Positions 34,180 to 45,749 of a stretch of DNA of 64,000 bases are shown one piece after another (the first letter of the stretch is position 1; every line of letters starts with the position of its first letter). The translations under genes were made by a program, and so were the position numbers. The DNA is from Trichobilharzia regenti (lineage: Eukaryota; Platyhelminthes; Trematoda; Strigeidida; Schistosomatidae). Below the pieces are notes generated by a model. That model was not told the origin of the DNA. It did not search any database and saw nothing but the letters and a program-made list of their open reading frames with translations. Location: contig OX235267.1 of NCBI GenBank assembly GCA_944472135.2, forward strand, positions 35,681,312-35,745,311, written 5' to 3'.

Positions 34180-34440
34180 ACGATGACATTGGCTAGTGCT
34201 GGGGGGCTATATCGTGAATTGGCAGAAGTTGGAATTCATGGGCTGGCCAATGGATCGGGTCGCAGTGCCTTAATAGTCTACGAGCTCGCTAGCCTTGTAA
34301 CTAGAAGGTCCTGGGTTCGAAACCCGGTGGGTGCGTACTGACAAACAGCTGTCCAGTACTCCTTGCTGGTTTTTCAATGGTTCTTTAACCAATGTCAACT
34401 CCTGATGAAATCCTCCAACCAAATCAAACAAAATCCCTAC
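34180..34440 (+). repeat. Ribozyme-type SINE with ribozyme deleted
   Basis: tRNA-like head with GGTTCGAAACCC B-box and GTGGGTGCGTACTGAC, but the stem II hairpin and GA of the core are missing: the sequence jumps to AAACAGCTGTCCAGTACTCC. A natural deletion of the hammerhead. Confidence 0.75.
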
Positions 34441-34659
34441 GAAAAACAATATTTATTATATTTTGTTAAAGGAAAAAGCATCAAACGCATAGACCATTAG
34501 TAAAGACAGCTAAAATAACGGTCAGCACAGTTAATCATCTATTTCTAATTTCCATAAATTCTACAACTAAGCATAATTTTCAGGGGTAGTAAACTTAACA
34601 ACTAAGTGCAATTCTGAAGAAATTGACAATAATAATAATAGTAAAACAGTGTTAATTAC

Positions 34660-34820
34660 CTTGTATTTGATTGGCGCATGAATATCAGCTGTTCTAAACT
34701 GATTCAAAAAGCCTTCATCTTTTGACCAGAATAGTCGAATATCCGGGATCTGATACAACTGCATAGCCCATCTCTCCAGGCCTAAACCAAATGCATAACC
34801 AACTTTGTTGGGTATCCCAG
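34660..34820 (-). CDS. FARS2: FARS2 exon 6 (class II motif 3)
   Basis: This 161-nt exon enters in phase 1 (the split codon gives Ser) and leaves in phase 0 at AAG/GTAATT. It encodes [20 protein letters not shown], that is class II motif 3 with the ATP-binding arginine of GLGLER (about residue 345), then [15 protein letters not shown]. The sequence gives residues 329-382 with no lesion. A long open frame upstream of the acceptor is intronic read-through. Confidence 0.96.
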
Positions 34821-34949
34821 CTATATAAGAATAGGCATAAAAGTAGAGGTGAACAACAACTTTGGACACTAAGAGGGCAGTTGTCAGTATCACACACAAT
34901 GACACTAACGACAGTATTCCCTCAGTTACCACAGAGGATCCTACTCTCA

Positions 34950-35160
34950 AGCAGTAGATAAGTGTCTTAGACTTATGAATGTTTTACATGGCTATGCACC
35001 TGACCACCAAATGTTTATGTAAATGTCTATGTAAATGGCTATTCAATACGATTACAAGTCAATAAAGCATCAGATATCACATTTACCTCCAGATGGTTAT
35101 GGTGTAAAATCGGACGACCTTGTATTCAGAAGACTTTTCAAACTGTAATTAGTACATGCA
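34950..35160. other. FARS2 intron 5 sequence, nothing recognised
   Basis: Short AT-rich stretch between exon 6 read-through and an RTE 3' end. Confidence 0.4.
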
Positions 35161-35174
35161 TCGGACAAATGTCA

Positions 35175-36317
35175 CTAGCAGGAAGATTTTTATTTATTTA
35201 AAATCATAAAAACTTGGTACAATATGGCACCAAGAAGGATGCGCCACACAGTAATAATAAAACAACATAGATCAAAAGAAAAAAGAAGGAAAAGAGAAAA
35301 TATATATAAGTAGAGAACGGAAAAAGAAATTCATCTGGAAGGAAAACAGTCGTGCTTAACAAGTTCAAAACAGTATTCATTAACTATCATCGGGAAGGGA
35401 AGAAAGAAGGAAATTGCAACACACTCGCCATTGATTACGATTCTTGGCCACATCCGATAACGTTTCGAGCCATCGATTTGAGCTATCTCTCGGACCCCAA
35501 CCAGGGAGTCGTGACACACCAACCGATGCTAATCTAGCACGAAAATCCTTCATCCCACGACGCCACGTCATGGACTGACCATCTCTCCGCCTTTTCCATC
35601 CCATCCCAGGGCTAGCGAACAGAGACCTGTACGGAAGCCTCTGGGATGACATTCGCAGCACATGTCCAAGCCACCGGAGCCGGTGTTTCCAAATGACTAC
35701 ACTCAATGAATGGTGATCTCCACCGTGTTCAAGCACACGCTGCCAAACCTCAGAATTACTCACGCGATGATGCCATCCATCGAACGCAAGCAATCCTGCG
35801 GAGACAGCGATGATCGAACATGCAGAGTCGCCGTACATCCTCAGCTCGGAGAGGCCAGGCTTCACAGGTGCCCGTCAGCACCGAAGCATTGTATACCCGA
35901 CCTTTGACAGCCAGACTGACGTTGCAATGGCGCTATAGGTGGCTCAAGTTGATGTATGCCACCCTGGCCTTCATTATACGGTTGGAAATCTCGTCCGTCA
36001 CCCCTCCGCCAGCACTCACACAACTACCCAGGTACACAAACTTATCAACAACTTTAAGCGGTTCGCCCGCAAGAGTGAGTGCAGGTACAGGCTCCTGCCA
36101 ATCACGTAACAGTACTTTGCACTTAGACGGCGCAAAGCACATACCATACTTACAGACACTGATCGCCAACTGGTTAAGTGCGATTCGGGCAGCCTGCATG
36201 CTATCACACAGTAAGACGATATCGTCTGCATACTCGAGATCGAAAAGTTTATCTCCAGGTAGCAGATCTACACCACCTTCACGCAAATCCTTCACAGCTG
36301 ACTCCAGAATGTCATAG
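35175..36317 (-). pseudogene. RTE-like LINE fragment, frameshifted, GC-richer than surroundings
   Basis: Two overlapping minus-strand frames. 36295-35933 has [20 protein letters not shown] (catalytic YADD) and FVYLGSCVSAGGGVTDEISN. 35865-35380 has [30 protein letters not shown] and RLPGWGPRDSSNRWLETLSD. A frameshift near 35900 separates them. The 3' end (35175-35330) has a phrase complementary to ATGGCACCAAGAAGGATGCG, and the copy ends by about 35175. It is the best preserved of the truncated RTE tails in the introns and less AT-rich than its neighbours. Confidence 0.85.
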
Positions 36318-36319
36318 CA

Positions 36320-37400
36320 GGAAGAACTTGTCGCTTAGTTTAGTTTCGTAATGTTACTCTATAAAAACAGTTTGCTATATTGCCGATATGAAAAAAAGTC
36401 TTCTGGGTCTTTGTCAGTCGGAGGGTCTTGTATTACCAGAGTTATCATCAGGTACTCTACACAATCAAATCCAGAATTCATGTACGTTTGATAGAATAAG
36501 TCAATGTTTCCCGAATGTTCTCAAGCATGATCTTGGTTGTACCAGAGATACTGACGGGGAAGGTCCTCGAACCATCGCCCATGAAACTTTTGATACCTAA
36601 GCTATCTGTGGCTAAGCAAGATTAGAAAAGAAAGTATTTAAGATTACACACTATTCGATTTATTGTGAAGCATTAAATGAATATTCTGCCTTCGCTATAT
36701 CCTGAAGATCAGATGGCACACCGGAAGCAATGAGCAACAAGAAACTCTGGAGGGCAACGAATCAACCAAGGGACTACCTCCCAACAAATATGTAGAAGAA
36801 AATGAAGATGAATTGGATACACACCAAGGAGACCATCAAATGGCATCATGCGCCAGACACACCAGTGGAACCCGAATGGGAAATGAAGAACTTGACGTGG
36901 TTATGAGAGCGTTATGCAGAGGTCTTGTGAGGAAGAGATGACAGCTTACGGACAATCATAATAATAATAATAGCTTTACTGTGGACAGTGTTTTTTATAA
37001 TGCACACCATTTTCACCGAAGTTTATTGTATGCTATTTTCCCTTCATACAGCATCTTCAAATAAAATATTAACTTGTGATGAGAGCTGGCTGCCACCCAA
37101 AATTGGTAGACAGTAATTTACGTCCCCAATATTGGTCGTGAAAAAATTAAGAACAAAGACTGATTCAACAACCAATCACAGCAAACTTTGCGTAGGCGGA
37201 TACAATTTGCAGACAGATAATCTGAACTTCAAGAAACGGACACAAAGAGATGAAAGATTAACGTTCAGTGAGAAACCACCAATCAGAAGACTATGTTTGT
37301 TTGCTTACAATAACCTATAACAATGTACATGAAAATCTATAAATATGTATTGATTTCCCTAATAAACGATCTTTTGCCCGGCCCTTGTCTTCTGTTTTTA
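36320..37400. other. FARS2 intron 5 sequence with an RTE tail remnant
   Basis: 36660-36960 carries a decayed plus-strand RTE tail (WAT...TRGHHQMASCARHTSGTRMG-type reading) ending in (AAT)n at 36960-36972. The rest shows nothing recognisable; a 62-codon GTG-initiated frame at 37132 is unsupported. Confidence 0.5.
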
Positions 37401-37610
37401 CGAACTGACTCATCAGCAAGGCGTATCTGCAAGCTCGAAGGAATTCATGTCCCTTGTGAGATTTGAACCCGTCTCTCAGTGCTGCAGTCAGAGACGTTAC
37501 TACTGAGCTATTCAGGCTCGTGATTAACCTCCTGTAGGAGTGTATTGGATATTTTTGATTGGATACTAGTCAGTAACTAGTGTCCAATCAAAAACACTAA
37601 CTAACCGTAG
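37400..37610. repeat. Family 2 SINE remnant with a palindrome
   Basis: Minus-strand tRNA-like remnant (CTGAATAGCTCAGTAGTAAC complement near 37500), followed by an imperfect hairpin TTTTTGATTGGATACTAG / CTAGTGTCCAATCAAAAA around 37550-37592. Confidence 0.6.
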
Positions 37611-38039
37611 ATCCTGTGACATAATGCTCTCTGTACTGAAGCTCAAACTAATCCCACTAAGATATTTCTGTTTTATCTCCTTTAAGTAATCCACGGCATT
37701 TGATTGAAAGACAACTATAAGAAGTTCAGAAGTGCATCTTTAGACCAGAGAACATAACTCATGTACTGGAGACACGTTGTCACCTACGATCAGGCCCTTT
37801 TCTCAAGTTTAGTAGAAAATCTGTGAATCAACAGGTTGTTAACATTTTATATACACGCAAGAGTAAATAATACCCATTAGAGGTCATATCTGATCCAATT
37901 AAATCAAAGCGAGTGAGAGAAATTACACGCAAAATAGGTATGGAAGTTTTTGGTAGTCCAAGTTTTAAGCAGACCGCTGCACTCCTCCTATTGCAACAAA
38001 CCTAGTGAGTATAACTCCTGAGTGTTTGAAATGAAAAAG

Positions 38040-38600
38040 TTGATTACGGCATTTCATCATGGACTGATATCGGTTTAAGAACCACTGGAAAGCCAGCAAG
38101 GAGTACTGGACAACTGTTTGTCAGCCTAGTTTGGGATTCTTTATCAGTACGCACCCATCACCACTGTGGTTCTAACCCAGGACCTTTTGGTTACAAGACG
38201 ACCTCGTAGACTATTAAGGCGATGGGACCCAATCCAATGGTCAGCCCATCAATTCCAACTTCTGTCAATTCACGACATAGCCGGAGAGTATTTGTCGTCA
38301 CACTCGACCTGCCTTACCCTACTGGTCACAACTTCCCACTAGAACCCCAGGTAACTGCCTACCTGAATAGGGCCAGTCACCAGTGAGCATCTCATGATAT
38401 TCAAGTACTGGATTGTAGGGATTTGATTGATTGGTTACAGGATATCATCATGAGCTGACATTGGTTGCGTACCGATGAGAGTCCCAAACTAGACTGACGA
38501 AACAGCTGCCCAGTACTCCGGGTTTTCCAATGGTTCTCTAACTCATGTCATCTCATGATGAAATCCTGTAACCAATCAATCAAATCCCTACAATCCATAC
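38040..38600. repeat. Opposed pair of ribozyme-type SINEs, decayed
   Basis: A minus-strand copy (38040-38330) has CUGAUAAAGAAUCCC, with G8 lost. A plus-strand partial copy (38400-38600) has CCGAUGAGAGUCCC and a GCC in place of the GUC cleavage triplet. Both are judged inactive. Confidence 0.65.
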
Positions 38601-39265
38601 TCGAATATGATAAAGTTGGCTTGGAGTCCCAAAATAAAATATGCTTAACAATTGCTAGAATGAAAGTATATTTTCATCAGTAGAAAAATGACAGCTGAAA
38701 TGAAATACGTATTTTTGGATGTTACCATAATCAAACATGTCACAGGTAGGCCGGTAGATATACAAGTTTTGTTCTCCATCAAGCGTTTCGACTAGTACAC
38801 ATCCCTCAAAGGACAAGACAAAAGTTCTTGAATATATTCAGAAGCGTATGCGCATATTTAAAAATTGTGTTATTCGAATTTTTGTCAATAAAACTAAATT
38901 TAACTAGAAATATAAAAAAATAATAGGGCTACTATGGCGTGTGCTACTACCGACAAGAATTATCAGCAGTAGATAGATGCAGATGAAGGAGGTAGCCAAC
39001 ACTGAAAACAACAACCAATCAGGATAGTTTTAACTCACAGAAGCTCAACAACCAATCAGGACAGTTTTAACCTTCAGAGAATCAACAACCAATCAGAACA
39101 GTCTATTATCCACTGACCCAGTCAACCATACACATGGCTAAAAATGTATGAATACGATGTTACCAAATCTCTCGTTTTCCCCGTTACACTACAAGTTTTC
39201 AATACCACATCTTTTTGATCACTTAATAGGAACGAGCAACTTCGATCAAAAAAATAAAGATAAAC
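38600..39265. other. FARS2 intron 5, nothing recognised
   Basis: AT-rich. A short direct repeat, CAACAACCAATCAGGA / CAACAACCAATCAGGACAG / CAACAACCAATCAGAACAG, occurs three times between 39005 and 39105. Confidence 0.5.
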
Positions 39266-39269
39266 TTAC

Positions 39270-39428
39270 AACGTTCTAATAATTCTTGACGCATTATACC
39301 ACATCCTAATATTTCAGTCCATTCTTCAGTGCCACCATCACCAGAGTAACCAGATTTTGTTTTGATTTCTAATTCCCATGATGGATGTGTGAATGGGAAA
39401 TATGCTTCAGTCCAACGATATTGTATGT
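39270..39428 (-). CDS. FARS2: FARS2 exon 5 (core strands, Phe pocket)
   Basis: This 159-nt exon enters and leaves in phase 1; its first codon is completed to Asp by the last base of exon 4. It encodes YFPFTHPSWELEI (about 285-297) and WTEILGCGIM (about 312-321), both hallmark stretches of the single-chain mitochondrial enzyme. Between them is a short Gly/Ser/Lys insertion. The acceptor is TTTATTCTCATAG and the donor GTAAGT. Confidence 0.95.
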
Positions 39429-40059
39429 CTATGAGAATAAAAACAACAACAACACCAGATGACGTGAGAGAAACAAAAAAAGGTTGAAATTATTCATGCA
39501 ATGATCTTTGAAGGTTTCAATTTGGACGATTGTTAAGTCATTGGGGATGCTAAATATTAGAAATATTTTTAAAAAATACGTAGTTTAGCGAAGAGTCTCT
39601 TTTCGTCGGCGAATTCATTCACTTAGCTGTACGGTCGAAATTATATATAATTATTTGTGTGTGTACATTAGGTGAAGCTGAAGCCTTAGCCATTCAGTTG
39701 AAGAATCCAGAGTTATGCATACATAAGACAACCATCCAACCACTTCTACTAGCATGGTGACAACCGTATTGATTTCTACTGAGTTAATGTTTGTGTGCTT
39801 GATTTTTTCTTACTCACTATAACAATTTTAGTTTTTAGAACTCTTACGTAACTCCATATTCTCCTTTGCTTCCATGTACATCCTAATCACAACTCACTCA
39901 CTAAACTATTCATCTTATTACGTAACTCTATTACACTTATTCAGTTCCTTTTAGTTAGCCTTAATAACTATGTTTTTTTGACAGCGCATAACCACTGCCT
40001 TCTTACTACTCTTCACCCCACCCCCTAATTACAATCTGACTACTCATCACATTTGAAGA

Positions 40060-40490
40060 CTTACAAGTGAAAACCGACAAACTGGTCGAAGAAGCAGTCG
40101 GCGAAGACAGGACTCCAGGTGCACAGAGACAAGACGGAGGTTATGAAAATAACCAACCAACCAACAACAACAATGACAACAGCAGCAACATCCAGCGCAA
40201 ATCACCATCAACGATGGGATTTGAAAGAGGTCACTTTATTCACTTATCTAGGGAGCATTGTCCTCCTCAACTACAGGCAGTCGGAACGGATGAGGATGTC
40301 AAATCGAGCGAGAATCGGGAAGGCGAGAAACACATTCATTAACCTGAAACCAATCTGGAAATCTTCGTCATTCAGCCAGCATCAACAACAAAATTCAGTC
40401 GAATTTTCAATATGAACGTCAAGTCAGTCAGTTCTTCTATACGGATCAGAAACTTGGCGGGCGGGTCATAAAGAATATTTCCAATAGCCT
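40060..40490 (+). pseudogene. RTE-like LINE fragment, older copy
   Basis: Reads DKTEVMKITNQPTTTM, then TLFTYLGSIVLLNYRQSERM and RARIGKARNTFINLKPIWKS, the same block as the adjoining ORF but frameshifted. It joins the next copy directly at about 40490. Confidence 0.8.
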
Positions 40491-41273
40491 GTGGCAGACC
40501 TTTATCTGATTTCCCATAAACTGGAAGATATGCAAATGAAAAGTAACAAATTGGCAGAAGAAGCATCAAAGATAGGACTTCACGTGAACATAGATAAAAC
40601 AGAGATGATGAAGATTCCTAGCCAACATCAACAGCAACAACAGACCACAATAAGCATAAATGGGAAGAACCTGAAAGAAACAACCTCCTTCACCTACCTG
40701 GGAAGCATCGTCTCAACTACAGGCGGAACTGACGAGGACATCAAAGCCAGAATCGGAAAAGCAAGACAAGCTTTCATTACTCTCAAATCTGTGTGGAGGT
40801 CAACAGCATTCAGCATCAAAAATAAGATCCGGATTTTCAACTCCAATGTGAAGTCAGTGCTACTATACGGATCAGAGACTTGGCGAGTCATAAAGAGCAT
40901 CTCAAACAAACTTCAAACCTTCATTAACAACTGTCTCCGCTCAATACTCAAGATCAGATGGCCAGAAAAGATCAGCAACAGGGATCTCTGGGAGCGAACC
41001 AATCAGGAACCGATTGTTAAACAAATAGGCAGAAAGAAATGGAGATGGATTGGCCATACGCTGAGGAAACCAACAAGTGACATCACTAGACAAGCCCTCG
41101 AGTGGAACCCGAAAGGGAGGCGGCGAGTTGGTCGTCCAAGGGTGACTTGGAGGAGGTCATGTGAAGAGGAGATGAAAGCATGTGGGCAGACCTGGAGCAG
41201 GGTGAAAAAGTTGTCAAAAAACAGAAGTCAATGGAGGTGCGCAGCTGAAGCCCTATGTTCCTCTAGGAACTAA
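40491..41273 (+). CDS. RTE-like LINE, C-terminal part of ORF (5'-truncated)
   Basis: The open frame begins with a GTG codon in a truncated catalytic box (ADLYLISHKLEDMQMKSNKL; functional copies have FADDL), so it has no real start. It continues through a Gln-rich linker (about 43-50), TSFTYLGSIVSTTGGTDEDI, KARIGKARQAF, SETW, WRWIGHTLRKP and the Arg-rich WRRSCEEEMKACGQTW tail, and stops at 41273 just before (AATAAT)n. This is the region after the reverse-transcriptase palm in RTE-type elements. It lies antisense in FARS2 intron 4. Confidence 0.88.
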   Translation: MADLYLISHKLEDMQMKSNKLAEEASKIGLHVNIDKTEMMKIPSQHQQQQQTTISINGKNLKETTSFTYLGSIVSTTGGTDEDIKARIGKARQAFITLKSVWRSTAFSIKNKIRIFNSNVKSVLLYGSETWRVIKSISNKLQTFINNCLRSILKIRWPEKISNRDLWERTNQEPIVKQIGRKKWRWIGHTLRKPTSDITRQALEWNPKGRRRVGRPRVTWRRSCEEEMKACGQTWSRVKKLSKNRSQWRCAAEALCSSRN

Positions 41274-41284
41274 AGGATACAATA

Positions 41285-41520
41285 ATAATATAATAATAAT
41301 CTTCGCTGGCTCTATACTGAAGATCAGATGGCTGGCCCGGAAAGAATCACCAACGAAAAACTATGGGAACATGGAGGAGATCGTGTGAAGAGGAGTTGAG
41401 ACAGTATGGACTAAGATGGATGGAGGTGAAAAGTACAGCAAAAGACAAAAGCAAGTGGGGATGTGCAGCTGAAGTCTTATGTTCCGCTGAGAACTCAAGG
41501 GAACAATAGTAATGATATAC
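41285..41520 (+). pseudogene. RTE-like LINE tail, third tandem remnant
   Basis: WLYTEDQMAGPERI-type reading, then MGTWRRSCEEELRQYGLRWM, ending in a GTTCCGCTGAGAACTCAAGG phrase and an (AATAAT)-like end. It lies directly behind the 40491 copy. Confidence 0.65.
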
Positions 41521-42110
41521 TCATCACATTTTTAAAATGTCTTGATAACAATAACCCTAACTTATTTTTATTCTTATTGGACAAGCCTAATATATACACA
41601 CACATACAAATAGGTATATATATAATTGCGACTGTATAGCTAAGTGAATGAATTCACCGGCGAAAAGAAACTCTTTGCTGAACTACATGCTTTGTTTTCA
41701 TTGATGTTTGGGTGGGGATTATTCATGAATTCGAAACATGAGCAGAGTAAAATATACTGCTTGGTAATGTATCTAGATATGACCAGCATAGAGTACTCTC
41801 GACCACTTCACTTTCGAAGTGATTTTATTGGACATCATCACTATAATTGTAGAATCGTAGTCCGTTGATATGGTGGTTTGATGACAAGTTATATTTTTCG
41901 TATGCTTTTGAACTGAAATTTAGTATTAGAAAATTTATTTTGACGTACACATTATCAGTGGTATTATCCTCCTGAATTGCGTTACATTTGCAATACGTTT
42001 TTCTGAAAATCTGGCTTCAATACTGATATCAATCTGCTCTTCGTAATAGATCAAAGAAGGTGGTAGTTTTAACAGTTAGATGTATATTACTGAACGTTTG
42101 TGAAATCATT
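41520..42110. other. FARS2 intron 4, nothing recognised
   Basis: A short alternating (TA)/(CA) run near 41590-41625. No coding pattern supported. Confidence 0.4.
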
Positions 42111-42136
42111 CTGGTATATTTTGGCCTATTTATTGA

Positions 42137-43774
42137 AACACTCTAATCCCCACCGGAAAAGCTATCTGTAATTTGAAACGAGGCAAAGCGGCAGGACCCG
42201 ACGGAATTATTCCGGAGGTGTTTAAATATGGGGGTGACATACTAGTTTGTAGATTAACTGAGGTACTAGGCAAAGTCTGGGAATCAGAGACAGTGCCATC
42301 AGACTGGGGTAAGTCACTTATTATACCGATATTCAAGAAGGGAAACAAGTCCTCGTGTGATAATCATAGGGGGATCAGCCTAACGAACATAGTCTCTAAA
42401 ATCCTAGGCTCAGTAATCATGCATAGACTAAGCAGAACTCGGGAGGAACAGACGAGGGAAAATCAAGCAGGCTTTAGACCAGGTAGAGGGTGCATAGATC
42501 ATATCTTCACTCTTCGACCGATTCTAGAACATAGACACACTTTTCGGCGTCCAACAATTGTCATATTTCTTGACTTGAAGGCGGCCTTCGACTCCGTGGA
42601 TCGAAAGGTACTATGGCAATGTCTGACTGTGAAGGGAGCGCCAAGAAAGTACATTGCACTAATCAAGGCACTCTATTCAAACTCACGTAGTCATGTAAAG
42701 GCTTATGGGGAATTGTCATCTGAATTGGTAACAACCAGTGGTGTCCGACAGGGATGTCCACTCTCCCCATTTCTGTTTAACTTCATCATAGATATCCTGA
42801 TGGAAGTATCCTTAACTGAAAGTAACGACTTAGGAATCGACTTGTTACCAGGGAATAGTCTTATGGACTTAGAATATGCAGATGACATAGTCCTGTTAGG
42901 GGAGGATGCTGAAAAAATGCACAGTCTTCTGAACACCTTGAGCAGCAATCTTCGTATGTTTGGCATGCGATTCGCCCCTACAAAATGTAAGATGCTGCTA
43001 CAGGACTGGACCACATCAACTCCTAACTTAGTGATAGGGAGTGAAGTGATAGAACATGTTGACCACTTCACCTATTTGGGAAGTTGTATCAGCACCAACG
43101 GACTGATTCTCGACGAAATATCAGTACGGATCCAAAAAGCTCGAGCTGCTTTCGCTGACTTACACCATCTCTGGCGTAGGCGTGACATCCGGTTATCAAC
43201 CAAGGGACGTGTGTACTGCTCATCAGTTCGCTCCGTCCTTCTCTATGGCTCTGAAACATGGCCAATACGCGTTGAAGACATGAAAAGGTTGACTGCTTTC
43301 GATCATAGATGTCTGAGATCCCTTTCTCACGTTAGGTGGTTTCACAAGGTACGTAATGTTGACATTAGGCGTAGAGTGTTGGGCAAAGAGGGAAAATCAA
43401 TCGACGAGGCTATAAAGTTACATAGACTGAGATGGCTAGGTCACGTGCTGCGCATGCCTAACCACCGCCTCCCCCGACAGGCATTGCTAGCTGATATAGG
43501 TGCAGGTTGGAAAAGAGCCAGTGGTGGCCAAACAAAAACATGGCCTCATCAATCCATGAAATCCTTGACAGTTAAACTGAGTCAGGTAGGGAGATGCAGA
43601 CTCCCGGGTTGGGGCCCTCAGGACTCTAGGAATCAATGGCTGGAGACAATAGGTGACATGGCTCAAAATCGTTGTCAATGGCCAGCGGAGATGTATTCAG
43701 TCTCTGTAATCTTTCATATTCCTTTCTACCATTACCCATTCTGTTTCACTCTTATACTTGTCAAACTCTATTGA
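42137..43774 (+). CDS. RTE-like LINE reverse transcriptase, 5'-truncated but open
   Basis: The frame is open from after a stop at 42134, with TTG (42173) as first candidate start, so the true start is lost; no apurinic endonuclease domain precedes it. From 42173 the frame has 533 codons: [15 protein letters not shown] (4-18), motif [18 protein letters not shown] (132-148), motif [20 protein letters not shown] (189-207), motif [11 protein letters not shown] (233-242), [29 protein letters not shown] and [20 protein letters not shown]. All palm motifs including catalytic YADD are intact. The many short tails with the same phrases in this window are decayed members of this family. The element ends by about 43890 and lies in FARS2 intron 4. 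Confidence 0.92.
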   Translation, partial: NTLIPTGKAICNLKRGKAAGPDGIIPEVFKYGGDILVCRLTEVLGKVWESETVPSDWGKSLIIPIFKKGNKSSCDNHRGISLTNIVSKILGSVIMHRLSRTREEQTRENQAGFRPGRGCIDHIFTLRPILEHRHTFRRPTIVIFLDLKAAFDSVDRKVLWQCLTVKGAPRKYIALIKALYSNSRSHVKAYGELSSELVTTSGVRQGCPLSPFLFNFIIDILMEVSLTESNDLGIDLLPGNSLMDLEYADDIVLLGEDAEKMHSLLNTLSSNLRMFGMRFAPTKCKMLLQDWTTSTPNLVIGSEVIEHVDHFTYLGSCISTNGLILDEISVRIQKARAAFADLHHLWRRRDIRLSTKGRVYCSSVRSVLLYGSETWPIRVEDMKRLTAFDHRCLRSLSHVRWFHKVRNVDIRRRVLGKEGKSIDEAIKLHRLRWLGHVLRMPNHRLPRQALLADIGAGWKRASGGQTKTWPHQSMKSLTVKLSQVGRCRLPGWGPQDSRNQWLETIGDMAQNRCQWPAEMYSVSVIFHIPFYHYPFCFTLILVKLY

Positions 43775-44149
43775 TTCTCTTCACTCATCTTCTTGTCTAC
43801 CTTTGTGTGGTATTTGGAACGTGGCAACTCGAACTGCTGCACTTCGGTGCCAAGTTCTATTTTGAATCCAGACAGACAGACCACCGGATAAATTAGTGGC
43901 GCCACTTCAAAAAAGGGATACGTCATATAATTGCCCCGTCCTCTGGGGTGTTAAAATCACAGCACGGGGAAGTCACTGATAATACATGAAGGTATATTTA
44001 CGCAATCAACATTGATGTGTATAAGTGTCTAGGCATCAAACATTAATTTATGAAATATCATCTGTCTCAACCTGTTTCACTTCGTACACTGGAGATGTCC
44101 CCACAGTTCTGAGGTACAATAACTCGTTTTCTTTGTTTCTCTAGTTTTG

Positions 44150-44380
44150 ATTAGAACATAGTGGGCTCTAAGCTTCAATAGCGGTGTCATTTTTACAGGG
44201 TGGAGTTGCTAGCCACATACCCAACCTAACCTCTTTTCGGGTTTACTGACGACTAGTAAGCTCTACACGAAGTTTAGAAGTGCATCAGCCTGGAATCGGA
44301 CCTTGACCGCCAGTGTGGCTGGTGAGTATTCCTACCACTGAATCATAGTTCTAAAGCACACTAACTACCTACACTTGATT
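44150..44380 (-). repeat. tRNA-related SINE, family 3, decayed
   Basis: Body phrase near GAACATAGTGGGCTCTAAGC and a decayed head with GGTCCGATTCC (complement of GGAATCGGACC at 44293). Confidence 0.65.
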
Positions 44381-44639
44381 CTCATACACGCAGTAATGCG
44401 TCCGTTAAATCAACCGCTGTTGCTGAATAACTACGTTGAAAGCAGAATCTTAGTGCATTACTTACAAAGACAAATAAGTAGTATGTCGGGTGATGTCTGA
44501 AGAAACCCGAGAAAGTGACAATGCTGAGAAGAGATTAATAAACGAAAAGAAAATGACGAACAAAGCATTCCCAGCGGAGAGAATGATGATGATGATGTTA
44601 TAAGCAAATTGTGAAATTGATGTCAGTTTTATAATATTC

Positions 44640-44875
44640 AACGATCCAACGGTGGCACGCTCGACAGCCACGCGGGAAGTTCGGCTTTGACTCCTGGCCG
44701 ATGCACTCCTAAACCTCACTCGCCTACTTTACTAAACCGCACGTGGTAAGCCAGTAAAAGAGTAGAGGTTTGACGTGAGGCTGGCAACTTCATCCCGTAA
44801 AAATAACACAAGAGTTACTGAAACTTCAAAGTTCTTAAAGCTTGAAGCCCTATGTCCCACCCCACCACCTAATGA
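44640..44875 (+). repeat. tRNA-related SINE, family 3, plus strand
   Basis: tRNA-like head decayed (GTTCGGCTTTGACTCC in place of the B-box), then body ending AAGCTTGAAGCCCTATGTCC. It is oriented opposite to the copy at 44150-44380, close to FARS2 exon 4. Confidence 0.65.
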
Positions 44876-44912
44876 ATTTGAATAACAGCAACACAATGTA
44901 GAGATTATTTAC

Positions 44913-45135
44913 CTGAACCAAATAAAAATTTAGCCATTTCTTGTAGTACAGTTTTCAATTCGAATTCCAGTAGCATTTTTGTCTCTGTTGTATGCCCTGG
45001 TTGTTTATCACACGGAAGTGTATATGATGGATACACTTTGAATGGATGAATCTCTGGTTGATTATACGGTGAAGAGGATGGAATATCTTCGAATAGACGA
45101 AGACAATGACTTGGATCAATAGCATTTCGAAATAA
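44913..45135 (-). CDS. FARS2: FARS2 exon 4 (linker with insertion)
   Basis: Seventy-four codons plus one base (residues 202-275 and the first base of codon 276). Acceptor TCTTTGTAG; donor TCAG/GTAAAT. It begins LFRNAID, which follows the preceding SDE just as HELF does in animal homologues, and ends LLEFELKTVLQEMAKFLFGS, which corresponds to the conserved helix before the next core strand. The middle (about residues 218-250, rich in Pro, Ser and His) is longer than in vertebrate FARS2 and looks like a lineage-specific loop. Confidence 0.93.
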
Positions 45136-45479
45136 CTACAAAGAAGGAGACAGATCAATAGACATAAATATATTCAATTAATTTATTAGTAATTAAATTG
45201 GAAAAATAATGCCAATGTTATATGGTTGATGATGGTTATAAGTGGAAGAATGTAGGACATGCATTTCGTCATATTTGGGGACTCATCATCTGGCTGCGTC
45301 TGCACTCCAGTGACAGACGCTGTTGGTACTGTCTTACAGTAATTTTAATAATGCAAGCATAACTACAAAGCATTCAGCGATTTTAACGTATGCGCATATA
45401 TGGTGTGTACGCCACTTTTGTGAAATGCTGGGACACACAGGTGATGTAATGCCCAGGCGAGAAAAGCTGACCAAAAGGA

Positions 45480-45745
45480 TGACATTGGCTAGTAGTTGCG
45501 GTATTTCGTGAATTGGCAGAAGTTGAAATTCATGGGCTGGCCATGGAATCGGTTCACAGTGGCTTAATGGTCTAAGAGCTAGTCTTGTAACCGAATGTCC
45601 TGGGTTCAAACCTCTGAAGGTGCGTACCGGTGAAAAGTAGCAAATCTGAGAGAAACATCTGTACAGCACTCTCAGGTTTTCCATATGGTTCTCTAACCGA
45701 TACCAGCTCATGATTAAATCCTGTAACCAATTAGATCCCTGAAAA
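45480..45745 (+). repeat. Ribozyme-type SINE, decayed
   Basis: Head GTGGCTTAATGGTCTAAGAG and GGGTTCAAACCTC, then GUACCGGUGAAAAGUAGCAA and GAGAAACAUCUGUACAGCAC. Both core and cleavage site are degraded. Confidence 0.65.
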
Positions 45746-45749
45746 TCAA

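Noticed and set aside
42173..43774. Full-length LINE ORF
   Set aside because: The frame has no ATG at its start and no endonuclease domain; it is a 5'-truncated copy.
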